From contig NZ_CP060296.1 in NCBI RefSeq assembly GCF_014303735.1, forward strand, positions 1,685,501-1,749,500: a stretch of 64,000 bases of DNA. The letters run 5' to 3'. Positions 32,750 to 42,467 of the stretch are shown piece by piece; the first letter of the stretch is position 1; every line of letters starts with the position of its first letter. The notes under the pieces are model-generated. The model did no database searches and had not been told where the DNA came from. It worked only from the letters and a program-made list of their open reading frames with translations. This DNA is from Variovorax sp. PAMC28562 (GTDB lineage: Bacteria > Pseudomonadota > Gammaproteobacteria > Burkholderiales > Burkholderiaceae_C). Made by a program: the position numbers and the translations under genes.

Positions 32750-34192
32750 TCAAACGCCGAGGATCGACACCGACTTAGTCACCAGGTACGACTCCAGCGC
32801 CTCCGGGCCGCCTTCCGAGCCGTAGCCCGAATCCTTGACGCCACCGAAAGGCATCTCGGCCGATGGCATGGCAGGCTGGTTGATCCACAACATGCCGAGT
32901 TCGAGCCGCTGACCGAGGATGTGCGCCGTCTTGATCGACTTGGTGAAGGCATAGCCAGCCAGGCCGAAGGGCAGGCGGTTGGCTTCGGTGATGGCTTCTT
33001 CGAGCGTGTCGAAACCGCGGACCGCTGCGACCGGGCCAAAAGGCTCGTTGTTGAACACGTCGGCGTCGAGCGACACGTTGGTGATGACGGTCGGTGCATA
33101 GAAGTTGCCTTCGCCGCTGATGCGTTCACCGCCGGTGGCGATGGTGGCGCCCTTGGCGCGCGCATCGTCCATCACCTTGGCCATGGCCGTGATGCGGCGT
33201 GCGTTGGCGAGTGGGCCGAGGGTGGTGCCGGCGGTCAGGCCGTCACCGAGCTTCAGGCTTTCAGCGTGCTTGACCAGTGCCTTCGAGAACTCGTCGACCA
33301 GGCTGTTGTGCACCAGAAAGCGGGTCGGCGAAATGCAGACCTGGCCGGCATTGCGGAACTTGGCAGCACCCGCCGCCTTGACCGCGAGCGCGACGTCCGC
33401 GTCTTCGGCAACGATCACAGGCGCGTGGCCGCCGAGTTCCATCGTCACGCGCTTCATGTGGGAGCCGGCCAGCGCGGCCAGTTGCTTTCCAACGGGCGTC
33501 GAGCCGGTGAAGGTGACCTTGCGGATGATCGGGCTGGCGATCAGGTAGCTGGAGATTTCAGCCGGGTCGCCGAATACCAGGCCGACGGTGCCGGGCGGGA
33601 TGCCGGCATCGACGAAGCATTGCAGCAGCGCGGCAGGCGATGCCGGCGTTTCTTCCGGCGCCTTCACCAGGAACGAGCAACCGGTGGCCAGAGCCGCGCC
33701 GAGCTTGCGCACGATCTGGTTGATCGGGAAGTTCCACGGCGTGAAGGCGGCGACCGGGCCGACCGGCTCCTTGAGCACGAGCTGTTGCGCAGCCAGGTTG
33801 CGCGACGGCACGATGCGGCCGTACACGCGGCGACCTTCGTCGGCGAACCATTCGATGATTTCGGCGCCAGCCATCACCTCACCGCGGGCTTCGATCAGCG
33901 GCTTGCCTTGCTCTTGCGTGAGCAGGCGCGCGATGGCGTCGGCGCGCTCGCGCAGCAGGCCGGCGGCCTTGCGCATGACGTTGGCGCGCTCGGGAGCCGA
34001 CGTGTTCTTCCACGCATCGAAACCGCGCTGGGCAGACGCAAGCGCCTGGTCGAGGTCGGCGATGCCGGCGTGCGCGACCTTGCCGATCGGCTTGCCGGTG
34101 GCCGGGTTGATCACGTCGATGGTCTTGCCGCTCTTGGCGTCGGTCCATTCGCCATTGATGAGCAGGCGGGTGTCGGTATAGCTGGTTGTCAT
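32750..34192 (-). CDS. gabD: NAD(P)-dependent succinate-semialdehyde dehydrogenase
   Basis: A 480-residue aldehyde dehydrogenase with family blocks [31 protein letters not shown] (Glu252) and [10 protein letters not shown] (catalytic Cys286). The C-terminus has [15 protein letters not shown]. It belongs to the GabD branch (4-aminobutyrate to succinate), but no gabT or gabP is adjacent, so another aldehyde may be the substrate. ATG 34192 ([16 protein letters not shown]) is the family N-terminus; upstream in-frame codons are not. Confidence 0.93.
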   Translation of the reverse strand: MTTSYTDTRLLINGEWTDAKSGKTIDVINPATGKPIGKVAHAGIADLDQALASAQRGFDAWKNTSAPERANVMRKAAGLLRERADAIARLLTQEQGKPLIEARGEVMAGAEIIEWFADEGRRVYGRIVPSRNLAAQQLVLKEPVGPVAAFTPWNFPINQIVRKLGAALATGCSFLVKAPEETPASPAALLQCFVDAGIPPGTVGLVFGDPAEISSYLIASPIIRKVTFTGSTPVGKQLAALAGSHMKRVTMELGGHAPVIVAEDADVALAVKAAGAAKFRNAGQVCISPTRFLVHNSLVDEFSKALVKHAESLKLGDGLTAGTTLGPLANARRITAMAKVMDDARAKGATIATGGERISGEGNFYAPTVITNVSLDADVFNNEPFGPVAAVRGFDTLEEAITEANRLPFGLAGYAFTKSIKTAHILGQRLELGMLWINQPAMPSAEMPFGGVKDSGYGSEGGPEALESYLVTKSVSILGV

Positions 34193-34451
34193 GAAGGTGC
34201 CTTTTCCTGAGGAGGAGTGAGGGTGGGATGAAAGTGGCCGCGCTGAATCTGAAGTTGGCCAAAACGGCGCCAGGCCAAGCGGAGCGACAGCAGCGAGGGC
34301 GACAACTTTACCAACGACCGGCGACCGCCTCGTGCGTGGGGTCGCAGCGGGACTGCATCGAGGGTCGGGCGCTCCTCCTACGCGCGGCCGAATGGACGTA
34401 CTTTCTTTTTGGCTAGAGTGTCGGGAGACACGCAGAAAAAAGGAGCGCACC

Positions 34452-34769
34452 GTGGCAGACACCGACGACAACTTCGACCCGACAGCCAAGTTGGTTTTCG
34501 ACCTCAACCTCGCTCTTTACCTCGACCTGGTGGCGGTGCTTGAAAAGGCCGGCGTGGTCACGTACCGGCAGATGGCGGCACGCGTCTTGAATATCAGCAT
34601 CGACGCGCGCGACGATGGCGATGTGCCGTTGTCCACCGCGCTGGAAGGCATCGCCAAAGGCTTTGCCGGTCAACGCGATGGCTTGTCGATCGGCCTGCTC
34701 AAGGCAGCGGGCGATCTGCGCAATGACGAGGCGCTCGGCGACATCCCCCGGCTGCCGGACGACATCTGA
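34452..34769 (+). CDS. Hypothetical protein, 105 aa
   Basis: A small soluble, acidic protein starting at GTG 34452 with an AAGGAG ribosome-binding site about 8 nt upstream; a start further upstream would lack a site. The sequence is mainly alpha-helical: [36 protein letters not shown] and [20 protein letters not shown]. No family is recognised. The divergent 259-nt gap to gabD holds a small hairpin (GTGTC-GGGA-GACAC) before it and no other gene. Coding quality is good, since the composition and codon use match neighbours. Confidence 0.72.
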   Translation: MADTDDNFDPTAKLVFDLNLALYLDLVAVLEKAGVVTYRQMAARVLNISIDARDDGDVPLSTALEGIAKGFAGQRDGLSIGLLKAAGDLRNDEALGDIPRLPDDI

Positions 34770-34830
34770 CACCGACCCGGCCGTCCTTGGCCGATGGGCC
34801 GCTCTCGGCTGTCCTGCCGACGTCGCGCGC

Positions 34831-35670
34831 TCAGCCTCGAAACCGTTTGCGCGTCAGCCCCAGCGCAATCCAGAACGCTGCCACGGCATACACCGCCAGC
34901 ACCACCGCGTGGCGTACCCAGTCGGCTGGCCACTGGTCCATGAACAGCGGCCGTACCAGTGCCACCGCGTTGGCCAGCGGCAACCAGGCCGCGATGACGC
35001 GCACTACGCCAGGCAATTGCTCCAGCGGAAAAAACACGCCGCTCAGGAACATCATCGGCGTCATGAAGAGCGTGAAGTAATAGGTGAAGAAGTCGTAGCC
35101 CTTCGCAAGCGCATTGAAGACCAGTGCGATGCTCGAAAACGTGATGCCCGAGGCGATGAGCACCAGCCACGCGACGATGAGCTTGGGGCTGTGGCTGATG
35201 CCCAGCGCCAGCATCACGAAGAGGATGGCGGTGACCGTGAAGATCGACTTGAACGCGGCCCACAGCATCTCGGCCAGCACGATGTCGTCGAGCCCCACGG
35301 GCGCGTTCATGATGCCGTCCCACGTCTTTTGCACATGCATGCGCGAGAAGGCCGAGTAGAGCGCCTCGAAGCTCGCCGCGTTCATGGCGCTCATGCAGAT
35401 CGAGCCGCTCGCGAGGAACAGGATGTACGGTACCTTGACGCCATCAACCGCGACCTGGCCGACCAGCGCGCCCATGCCGTAGCCGAAGGCGACGAGCCAG
35501 ATCAACGGCTCGGCGATGTTGCCGATGAGGCTCGGGATCGCCAGCTTGCGCCACACCAGCAGGTTGCGCAGGAACACCGGCCACCAGCGCATGGAGAGTG
35601 CCGGCGGCCGCCAGATCGATGGGGCCGCGGCGTTCGCCGCAATGGTGTTCTTTGCAGTGGTCGTGGTCAT
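34831..35670 (-). CDS. ABC-2 type transport permease (NodJ-like)
   Basis: A 279-residue membrane protein with six helices (for example IPSLIGNIAEPLIWLVAFGY, VPYILFLASGSICMSAMNAA, FFTYYFTLFMTPMMFLSGVF). The LSGVFFPLEQLP motif is typical of ABC-2 exporters, here of the NodJ branch that exports lipo-oligosaccharides or other amphiphiles. ATG 35670 is 2 nt after the ATPase stop, so the two form one transcript. The exported compound is not evident from context. Confidence 0.9.
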   Translation of the reverse strand: MTTTTAKNTIAANAAAPSIWRPPALSMRWWPVFLRNLLVWRKLAIPSLIGNIAEPLIWLVAFGYGMGALVGQVAVDGVKVPYILFLASGSICMSAMNAASFEALYSAFSRMHVQKTWDGIMNAPVGLDDIVLAEMLWAAFKSIFTVTAILFVMLALGISHSPKLIVAWLVLIASGITFSSIALVFNALAKGYDFFTYYFTLFMTPMMFLSGVFFPLEQLPGVVRVIAAWLPLANAVALVRPLFMDQWPADWVRHAVVLAVYAVAAFWIALGLTRKRFRG

Positions 35671-35672
35671 GC

Positions 35673-36611
35673 CTAGCCGTCCTCGCGAATCTGGCGGCCG
35701 GTGAGCTTGAGGAACAAGTCTTCGAGGTTGGCCGGCCGGTGAAAGGTGCGCAGCCCGCCTTGCCGGGCGCCCAGCGCCGCCAGCAACGCACGCGCATCCT
35801 GCGTGTAGAAAAAAACCGTCTCGCCACTGACCTCGACGCGCGCGGCCATCGCCTTCAGTTCGGGCACCTCGGCCAGCGCGACGGCGCCGTTGCCGTACAC
35901 CTCGACGACGTCGGGTTCCAGATGTTCGGCGATGAGATCGCGCGGCTTGCCTTCGGCGATCTTGCGGCCATGGTCGAGCACCAAAAGGCGGGAACACAGC
36001 CGCTCGGCTTCGTCCATGAAATGCGTCGTCAGCAAGATCGATTTGCCTTGTTGCAACAGAACCTGCAGCCGCTCCCACATCAGGTGGCGCGCTTGCGGGT
36101 CGAGCCCGGTCGTGGGCTCGTCGAGCAGCAGCAGCTTGGGATCGTTGACCAGCGCACGCGCCAGCGACAACCGCCGGCGCATGCCGCCGGAGAGTTCACC
36201 TGGCTTGGCATCAGCCTTGTGCGAGAGCGCCGCGAACTCGAGCAGCTTGGGCACACGCGGCAAGATCTCGCGTTTGCTGAAGCCGAAGTAGCGGCCGTAG
36301 ACGACCAGGTTTTCGGCGCAGCTGAAATCAGGGTCGAGCGTGTCGAACTGGGTGACCACGCCGATCTGCGCCTTGATGGCCAGCGCGTCGCGCGGCATCG
36401 ACAGCCCGAGCGCCTCGATGGTTCCGCTGTCAGGGACAGTGAGGCCGAGGCACATGCGGATGGTCGTGGTCTTGCCGGCGCCGTTCGGCCCGATCACGCC
36501 CAGGCATTCGCCGGGCGCGATGTCAAAAGAGAGATCGTCGACGACCGTGTTGCTGCCGTAGCGCTTGCTGAGGTTGCGGGCTTTGAAGAGAGAGTGGGTG
36601 GAAGCTGTCAC
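35673..36611 (-). CDS. ABC transporter ATPase (NodI-like)
   Basis: A 312-residue exporter ATPase. Walker A is GPNGAGKT (41-48), the signature [16 protein letters not shown], Walker [19 protein letters not shown] and the H-loop [17 protein letters not shown]-terminal domain of about 90 residues ([17 protein letters not shown]) follows. The start is GTG 36611; no in-frame ATG fits. It pairs with the ABC-2 permease at 34831. Confidence 0.92.
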   Translation of the reverse strand: MTASTHSLFKARNLSKRYGSNTVVDDLSFDIAPGECLGVIGPNGAGKTTTIRMCLGLTVPDSGTIEALGLSMPRDALAIKAQIGVVTQFDTLDPDFSCAENLVVYGRYFGFSKREILPRVPKLLEFAALSHKADAKPGELSGGMRRRLSLARALVNDPKLLLLDEPTTGLDPQARHLMWERLQVLLQQGKSILLTTHFMDEAERLCSRLLVLDHGRKIAEGKPRDLIAEHLEPDVVEVYGNGAVALAEVPELKAMAARVEVSGETVFFYTQDARALLAALGARQGGLRTFHRPANLEDLFLKLTGRQIREDG

Positions 36612-36634
36612 CGACCCATTGTGGGCCCGCGCCG

Positions 36635-37525
36635 TCACAGCGCGAGGCCGGTGAACTCCGCCTTCATCCAGTCGACAAAGGCCCGCGTGCGTGCAGGCAA
36701 CAAGCGCGCATGCGGATAGATCACGTGGACCGGCGTAGGCGGCGGCTCGAAGGCATCGAGCACGATCTTGAGGCGGCCTTGCGCAACGTGCGGCAGCACC
36801 TGGTAGGAGAAGAACAAGCCGAAGCCCATGCCGACCGCGCACGACTCGATGGCTGGCGCGATGTGGTTGAAGTCCAGGTTGCCTCGCGTCGCGACGGAGA
36901 ACGGCTTGCCCTGATGCTCGAACCCCCACGGCGCGGTGCTGTTCGGATGCACGCGCACGCAGTTGGCATGTGCCAGTTCGCGCGGGTGCCCGGGCGTCCC
37001 GTGGCGCGCCAGATAGTCGGGGCTCGCCACCACCACGTGCCGCACCGTGCCGAGCCGCTGCGCGACCAGAGACGAGTCGGCGAGCGGGCTGATGCGGATG
37101 CCGACGTCGACGCCTTCTTCCAGCAGGTTGACCTGGCGATCGTGAAGCAGCACGCTGCAATGCATGGTCTCGTAGCGCGCCAGAAAGCGCGTGATCGCCG
37201 GTGCGACGTACATGTGGCCGAAGAGTACGGGCGCGGTCACCGTGAGCCGGCCTGCAGGTTCGCTAGCCTCGGCTGTCAGCGCCAGATCGGCCGCGTCGGC
37301 GGCTGCCAGCACATCGCGCGTGCTTTCCAGGTAGCGAACACCTTCTTCGGTCAGCGAGTTGCGCCGCGTGGTGCGATGAAAAAGCCGTACGCCCAGATGC
37401 GCTTCGAGTGCGGCCAGCGACCGCACCACCGCAGGCAACGAACTGCCCATGGCATCGGCGGCTTTGGTGAGGCTGCCCTGATCGGCGATCTGCACGAAGG
37501 TCTGCATGGCTTTGAGTCGGTCCAT
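36635..37525 (-). CDS. LysR-family regulator of the GST gene
   Basis: A 296-residue LTTR: HTH at 1-60 ([40 protein letters not shown]), then an effector domain ([20 protein letters not shown]). ATG 37525 is chosen because the upstream extension is hydrophobic and non-family. It is divergent from the GST gene and separated by 116 nt containing a tandem repeat. Confidence 0.93.
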   Translation of the reverse strand: MDRLKAMQTFVQIADQGSLTKAADAMGSSLPAVVRSLAALEAHLGVRLFHRTTRRNSLTEEGVRYLESTRDVLAAADAADLALTAEASEPAGRLTVTAPVLFGHMYVAPAITRFLARYETMHCSVLLHDRQVNLLEEGVDVGIRISPLADSSLVAQRLGTVRHVVVASPDYLARHGTPGHPRELAHANCVRVHPNSTAPWGFEHQGKPFSVATRGNLDFNHIAPAIESCAVGMGFGLFFSYQVLPHVAQGRLKIVLDAFEPPPTPVHVIYPHARLLPARTRAFVDWMKAEFTGLAL

Positions 37526-37532
37526 GGTGCAG

Positions 37533-37550
37533 ATTAAACCGATTAAACCG
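37533..37550. promoter_or_regulatory. Tandem repeat ATTAAACCG x2 in LysR/GST promoter
   Basis: Two perfect 9-bp copies lie 8 nt upstream of the LysR start codon in the divergent region. Direct repeats at this place can be LysR sites or the -35/-10 region of the LysR promoter; not proven. Confidence 0.45.
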
Positions 37551-37641
37551 AAAAGTGCAGCAGTCAAATGTCCAAATCGCTATTCATGCTTGGGCTGCAA
37601 GAGAAAAGAATCGGGTCATTGCATTCATTTGAAAGCCGACC

Positions 37642-38322
37642 ATGTCGAACCCGACCCGCAACAATCCGCCGCCAGCGCAACCCATCAAGCTCTACAGCAA
37701 CGTCATCTCAGGGCATGTGCACCGCGTGCGGTTGTTCCTGTCGATCCTCGGGCTGCCATTCGACTGCTGCGAGATCGACTTCATGCAGCGCGCGCACCGC
37801 ACGCCGGAGTTTCTGGCGCTCAACGCCTTCGGCCAAGTGCCGGTCATCGAGGATGGCGATGTCGTGCTGGCCGATTCGAACGCCATCCTGGTCTACCTGA
37901 ACGAACGTTATGCGCCCGACCCGGCGCGCTGGATGCCGCGCGATGCGCTCGGTGCGGCGCACGTGCAGCGCTGGCTGTCGGTCGCGGCCGGACCGCTGGC
38001 GAACGGCCCGGCGGCGGCGCGCGTTCTGGTGGTGTTCAACCGTCCGGCCGATCCGACCGAGACGGTCGCACGCTCGCATGCGCTGCTGCAGGTCATGGAG
38101 GCGCAACTGGGCACGGAAGTGTTTCTTGCCGGCGCGACGGCCACGCTGGCCGACCTCGCCAACTACGCTTACGTGGCCTGTGCGCCAGAAGGCAACGTGT
38201 CGCTTGAACCGTACCCGCAACTGTGCGCGTGGCTCGAACGTGTTGAGGCGCTGCCGGGTTTCGTGCCCATGCTGCGCACGCCGGTCGGGCTTGCTGCTTC
38301 GTCGGCGGCAATGTTGGCCTGA
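37642..38322 (+). CDS. Glutathione S-transferase
   Basis: A 226-residue GST. The thioredoxin-fold N-terminal domain is PIKLYSNVISGHVHRVRLFL with FLALNAFGQVPVIEDGDVVL and DSNAILVYL (glutathione-binding region), then an all-helical C-terminal domain from about 95. It detoxifies electrophiles. It is divergent from the LysR gene, the probable regulator, and is followed after 5 nt by an FMN-binding oxidoreductase gene, an arrangement common in this lineage. Confidence 0.93.
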   Translation: MSNPTRNNPPPAQPIKLYSNVISGHVHRVRLFLSILGLPFDCCEIDFMQRAHRTPEFLALNAFGQVPVIEDGDVVLADSNAILVYLNERYAPDPARWMPRDALGAAHVQRWLSVAAGPLANGPAAARVLVVFNRPADPTETVARSHALLQVMEAQLGTEVFLAGATATLADLANYAYVACAPEGNVSLEPYPQLCAWLERVEALPGFVPMLRTPVGLAASSAAMLA

Positions 38323-38327
38323 CTGCC

Positions 38328-39287
38328 GTGAACGCAATAACCGACGAAGCTTTTCATCTGGGCGAGCAGGCGCTGCAGGCGCGTGTCGGCTTGCGCGAAC
38401 GCCTGGCCGAGATCGGCCCGCTCGTGATGCGCGATGCAATGCCGGACCAGCATCGCGCCTTCTTCGCGCAGTTGCCGTTCGTGATGTTCGGCAGCGTCGA
38501 TGCGAGCGGCCAGCCGTGGGCCAGCGTGCTGGCCGGGCCGCCGGGATTCGCTCACGCCCCGAATACGCGGCATCTGCGCATCGATTCACTGCCAATGAGG
38601 GACGACCCTTTGTCCGATGCGTTGAAGGTCGGTGCGCCGATCGGAGTTCTGGGCATCGAGCCTCACACGCGTCGCCGCAATCGCATGAACGGGTGGCTCG
38701 ATCAAGTCGATGCAGAAGGCTTCGGCATCGCGGTGGGACAGAGCTTCGGCAATTGCCCCAAGTACATCGTGCGGCGGCAAGCCAGCTTCGCGCCTGCTGC
38801 TGAGGACGCTGCGGTCGAGTCGTCTGTGCGTACTGCGCACCGCGCATCGACTGCAGCAGTGCGACTCGACGCGCTCGACGACCAAGCGCGTCTGTTGATC
38901 GCCAGTGCCGACACTTTTTTCATCGCCACCGCGCATCCCCGTAGCGGCACCGATGACCAGCCATCGCACGGTGTCGACGTGTCGCATCGCGGCGGGCCGT
39001 CCGGCTTCGTTCGCATCGACGACCAGGGTGTGCTCACGGTGCCTGATTACAGCGGCAACCGCTTCTTCAACACGTTGGGGAATCTCGCACTGAACCCGCG
39101 CGCCGGCCTGCTGTTCATCGACTACGACAGCGGCGATCTGCTGCAGCTCGCCGTCACGGCGGAGATCGTCTGGAGCGGTCCGGAGGTCGATGCGCTCCCG
39201 GGCGCAGAGCGGCTCGTTCGGCTGCGTGTCGATCGCATGCTTCGGCGGCCCGCAGCGCTTCCGCTGCGTTGGGTTCAGTCGCTGTAG
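38328..39287 (+). CDS. Pyridoxamine 5'-phosphate oxidase-related FMN-binding protein
   Basis: A 319-residue flavin-nucleotide-binding protein. It contains a split-barrel core (FAQLPFVMFGSVDASGQPWA, FFIATAHP, GNRFFNTLGNLALNPRAGLLF). Start GTG 38328 is 5 nt after the GST stop, so they are probably one operon with the upstream GST. Its substrate may be a flavin-dependent redox partner; no certain reaction. The C-terminus lies before an inverted repeat and the ArsR gene. Confidence 0.87.
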   Translation: MNAITDEAFHLGEQALQARVGLRERLAEIGPLVMRDAMPDQHRAFFAQLPFVMFGSVDASGQPWASVLAGPPGFAHAPNTRHLRIDSLPMRDDPLSDALKVGAPIGVLGIEPHTRRRNRMNGWLDQVDAEGFGIAVGQSFGNCPKYIVRRQASFAPAAEDAAVESSVRTAHRASTAAVRLDALDDQARLLIASADTFFIATAHPRSGTDDQPSHGVDVSHRGGPSGFVRIDDQGVLTVPDYSGNRFFNTLGNLALNPRAGLLFIDYDSGDLLQLAVTAEIVWSGPEVDALPGAERLVRLRVDRMLRRPAALPLRWVQSL

Positions 39288-39324
39288 GGGGCGGGTTGGT
39301 GCTGACGTCGACGTAAACGCTTTC

Positions 39325-39350
39325 GACACTTCGCTGATGAACGAAGTGTC
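39325..39350. promoter_or_regulatory. Inverted repeat 9+8+9 upstream of arsR-like gene
   Basis: GACACTTCG and CGAAGTGTC enclose CTGATGAA, ending 28 nt before the ArsR-family start. Its position and size fit an operator for autoregulation; it lacks a T tract, so it is not a terminator. Confidence 0.6.
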
Positions 39351-39378
39351 CGATGTGGCGCCGCCGTAGCATCGACCG

Positions 39379-40137
39379 ATGAAATCCGATGCCGCTCCTG
39401 ATTCGTCCCCGAATGCCGATGTGCGGCTCGCCCGGCTCGCCGGTGCCATCGCCGAGCCGGCGCGCGCCCGGATGCTTTGCTGCCTGATGGACGGACACGC
39501 GCGCACTGCGACCGAGCTCGCAGTCGTTGCCGAGGTTGCCGCATCGACGGCCAGCGCGCACCTCGCGCGCTTGAAGGAAGCGCGTCTTGTCGAGTCGCTC
39601 GCGCAAGGCCGGCATCGCTACTTCCGGTTGGCCGACGGCGATGTCGCTGCCGCGCTTGAAAGCCTGCTCGTGGTGGCCGGCGCACCGCTCCCGGCCTTCG
39701 AGCCCAACACGCCGACGCGTTTGCGCAGCGCCCGCACTTGCTACGACCACATGGCCGGCACCGCAGGCGTCGCGCTGCACGATCGCCTTCATGCGCAAGG
39801 CTGGCTGAGCGGTCTGCAAAGCGGCTCATACGACCTCACGACCGATGGCGCCGTCGCGCTTGAAAGCCTGGGCCTCGACGTCGATGCCGCACGACGATCG
39901 CGACGACGCTTCGCGTGCCCCTGCCTCGACTGGAGCGAGCGGCGGCCGCATCTCGGTGGCGCCCTGGGCGCGGCGTGCCTACAACTGGCGGTGCGGCGCG
40001 TCTGGGTGCGGCAGGCGCTCGATGGCCGTGCGCTCACCGTCACGCCGAAGGCCGAGCGCGAGATGCCGGAACTGTTCGGCCCGAGCACACAACCACTCGC
40101 GGTGCGTGCAGCGCCGTCGACCCATGCTCGCCGCTGA
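39379..40137 (+). CDS. ArsR-family regulator, long form
   Basis: A 252-residue protein; the HTH domain is at 20-95 (RLARLAGAIAEPARARMLCC, VAASTASAHLARLKEARLVE, QGRHRYFRLAD). The C-terminal half (about 110-245) is extra and contains GYDLTT-like DLTTDGAVALESLGLDVD, CPCLDWSERRPHLGGALGAA and ALTVTPK; many single-domain ArsR proteins have about 100 residues. The CxC-type pair FACPC (about 176-180) could bind a ligand. The end overlaps the TauE gene by 14 nt, so they are coupled. Confidence 0.9.
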   Translation: MKSDAAPDSSPNADVRLARLAGAIAEPARARMLCCLMDGHARTATELAVVAEVAASTASAHLARLKEARLVESLAQGRHRYFRLADGDVAAALESLLVVAGAPLPAFEPNTPTRLRSARTCYDHMAGTAGVALHDRLHAQGWLSGLQSGSYDLTTDGAVALESLGLDVDAARRSRRRFACPCLDWSERRPHLGGALGAACLQLAVRRVWVRQALDGRALTVTPKAEREMPELFGPSTQPLAVRAAPSTHARR

Positions 40138-40900
40138 GTGGAGCGTGCCGGCCGCGGCGGCCATGGCAGCGGTCGCCGGTGTCTTCGTCGCTGCCGGTGT
40201 CGTCAAGGGTGTGATCGGCCTCGGCTTGCCCACCGTGTCGATGGCGCTGCTGGCGCTCTGGATGGCACCGGTCGAGGCTGCGGCTTTGTTGATCGTGCCT
40301 TCGCTGGTCACCAACCTCTGGCAGATCCGCCCGTGGTCCTCTGTGCCAGCGATGTGGCGCCGCATCGCTGGCATGCAGGTCGGCGTTTGCGTGGGCACCT
40401 GGGCCGGCGCGCTGCTGTTCGGCGCACCGGCGGGCGCGTGGGCGTCGATGCTATTGGGCGTCGCCCTGATGGGCTATGCGGCGTGGGGCTTGCTTGGCCG
40501 GAGCTTCGTGATCGGGCCGCGCCACGAGCGCTGGCTCGGGCCGCTGGTCGGGGTCGTCACCGGGCTGGTCACTGCGGTGACGGGCGTCTTCGTGGTACCG
40601 GCCGTGGCCTACCTGCAGGCGCTCGGCTTGCAGCGCGATGCGCTGGTGCAGGCGATGGGCATCTCGTTCACCACGTCGACCGTGGCGCTGGCCGTCGCAT
40701 TGGTCTTCGACATGGGTCACGGCGGCAGCTATTCCGCCATGACACTCGCCCTGTCGGTGGCCATGCTGTTGCCTGCGCTGGTCGGCATGGCGGCGGGGCA
40801 ATGGTTGCGCGAACGCCTGTCGCCGGCCGTTTTCAAGCGCTGTTTCCTGATCGGCCTCGGCTTGCTCGGCGCTTACATGGCCGCGCGGGCAGCCTATTGA
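40124..40900 (+). CDS. TauE/SafE-family sulfite/anion exporter
   Basis: A 258-residue membrane protein with about eight helices and the TauE repeats GVVKGVIGLGLPTVSMALLA and VTGLVTAVTGVFVVPAVAYL. It exports sulfite-type or organic sulfonate anions, or serves as a permease of unknown ligand. ATG 40124 overlaps the ArsR-like gene. The ArsR presumably represses the pair. The nearby GST and FMN enzymes may share a stress theme (inference). Confidence 0.92.
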   Translation: MLAAEWSVPAAAAMAAVAGVFVAAGVVKGVIGLGLPTVSMALLALWMAPVEAAALLIVPSLVTNLWQIRPWSSVPAMWRRIAGMQVGVCVGTWAGALLFGAPAGAWASMLLGVALMGYAAWGLLGRSFVIGPRHERWLGPLVGVVTGLVTAVTGVFVVPAVAYLQALGLQRDALVQAMGISFTTSTVALAVALVFDMGHGGSYSAMTLALSVAMLLPALVGMAAGQWLRERLSPAVFKRCFLIGLGLLGAYMAARAAY

Positions 40901-40915
40901 AACCGCGTTGAAACT

Positions 40916-42433
40916 TTACTGAAACGCCACCTCGGCAAAGCTGCGCAGCTTGCGGCTGTGCAACTTGCTCGACCCTTCGCTGCGCAGGATGTCGATGGCC
41001 GCCATGCCGATGCGCAGGTGCTGCTCGACGCGCTCGCGATAGAAATGATTGGCCATGCCCGGCAGCTTGATCTCGCCGTGCAGCGGCTTGTCGCTCACGC
41101 ACAGCAGCGTGCCGTAGGGCACCCGAAACCTGAAACCGTTGGCGGCGATGGTCGCGCTTTCCATGTCGAGCGCGACGGCGCGGCTCTGGCTGAAGCGGCG
41201 CTGCGGCTGGTTGCCGGGCAGCAGTTCCCAGTTGCGGTTGTCGGTGCTGGCGACGGTGCCGGTGCGCATGAACTTCTTCAGATCGGGGCCGCTCACTTTC
41301 GTCACCTGTTCGACTGCGCGCTCCAGCGCCAACTGGATTTCGGCCAGCGCTGGAATGGGCACCCACAGCGGCAACTCTTCGTCCAGCACGTGGTCTTCTC
41401 GCACGTAGGCGTGGGCCAGCACGTAGTCGCCGAGTTGCTGGCTCGGGCGCAGTCCGGCGCAGTGGCCGAGCATCATCCAGGCATGCGGGCGCAGCACCGC
41501 GACGTGGTCGGTGATGGTCTTGGCATTGGCCGGACCGACGCCGATGTTGACCATCGTGATACCGCTTCGGTCTTCACGCACCAGGTGATAGGCCGGCATC
41601 TGCGGCAAGCGCGGTGGCGCCGTGCCCTGGCTGCCGTCGAGCAACTCGCGATAGGTCGTGTCGGCGCCAGCGGCCAGACCGCGCCGTCGCGTGATCACGT
41701 TGCCCGGCTCGATGAAGGCGACGTACTCGCTCTTCTCGTCGGTCATCGCTTCATGACCCAGCCGCACGAACTCGTCGATGTAGTACTGGTAGTTGGTGAA
41801 CAGCACGAAGTTCTGGAACCACTCCGGCACCGTGCCCGTGTAGTGGCGCAAGCGGTGCAGCGAGTAGTCCACGCGGGCGCCGGTGAAGAGCGCCAGCGGC
41901 TGGGCCTCGCCGGGTTTGGCTTCGAAGGTTCCGTTGGCGATGCCGTCGTCCATCGCGTGCAGGTCGGGCAGGTCGAACACGTCGCGCATCAGCGCGCGGC
42001 GGTCGAGGCTCATCGAGACTTCGACGTGGTCGTTGTCGGTGAACGAAAAGTGGATGGGAATCGGCTGCGTGCTGGTGCCGATCTCGAGTTCGACCTGATG
42101 GTTCTCAAGCAGCAGGCGGAACTGTTCCAGGTAGTAGCGGTTGAAGAGGTCGGGCCGCGTCAACGTCGTCTCGTAACGCCCCGGACCGGCCACGAAGCCG
42201 TAGCTCAGGCCGGCGTTGGCGGGTGGCGTGTTGCGCGAGACGGTGTGCGTGTGCACCCGCACGAACGGGTAGCACGCCCGCACCCGGCCCGGCAGGCTGT
42301 CCCCATCGACGAAGCGCTGCATGGCGTCACGCAGATGCTGCAGGCCGCCGTTGTAGATGCTGCGAACCTGTTCGAGTGCTTCGGCGGCATCGGTGAAGCG
42401 GGCGGGTGCGATGAAGGCTGGCATGTAGGGCAT
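40916..42433 (-). CDS. amn: AMP nucleosidase
   Basis: A 505-residue AMP nucleosidase (AMP to adenine and ribose 5-phosphate). The N-terminal half is specific to Amn (AFIAPARFTDAAEALEQV). The C-terminal phosphorylase-like half has ITMVNIGVGPANAKTITDHV, GHCAGLRPSQQLGDYVLAHA and DMESATIAANGFRFRVPYGT. Start ATG 42433; an internal ATG at 42424 is close. It lies 34 nt after gor on the same strand. Confidence 0.95.
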   Translation of the reverse strand: MPYMPAFIAPARFTDAAEALEQVRSIYNGGLQHLRDAMQRFVDGDSLPGRVRACYPFVRVHTHTVSRNTPPANAGLSYGFVAGPGRYETTLTRPDLFNRYYLEQFRLLLENHQVELEIGTSTQPIPIHFSFTDNDHVEVSMSLDRRALMRDVFDLPDLHAMDDGIANGTFEAKPGEAQPLALFTGARVDYSLHRLRHYTGTVPEWFQNFVLFTNYQYYIDEFVRLGHEAMTDEKSEYVAFIEPGNVITRRRGLAAGADTTYRELLDGSQGTAPPRLPQMPAYHLVREDRSGITMVNIGVGPANAKTITDHVAVLRPHAWMMLGHCAGLRPSQQLGDYVLAHAYVREDHVLDEELPLWVPIPALAEIQLALERAVEQVTKVSGPDLKKFMRTGTVASTDNRNWELLPGNQPQRRFSQSRAVALDMESATIAANGFRFRVPYGTLLCVSDKPLHGEIKLPGMANHFYRERVEQHLRIGMAAIDILRSEGSSKLHSRKLRSFAEVAFQ

Positions 42434-42467
42434 GCGGACATTGTGCAGCGCCCGAAAGCATTGCGAA

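Noticed and set aside
34193..34507. N-terminal extension of the aldehyde dehydrogenase
   Set aside because: Not family-like; ATG 34192 begins the known N-terminus and the remainder is the divergent promoter region.
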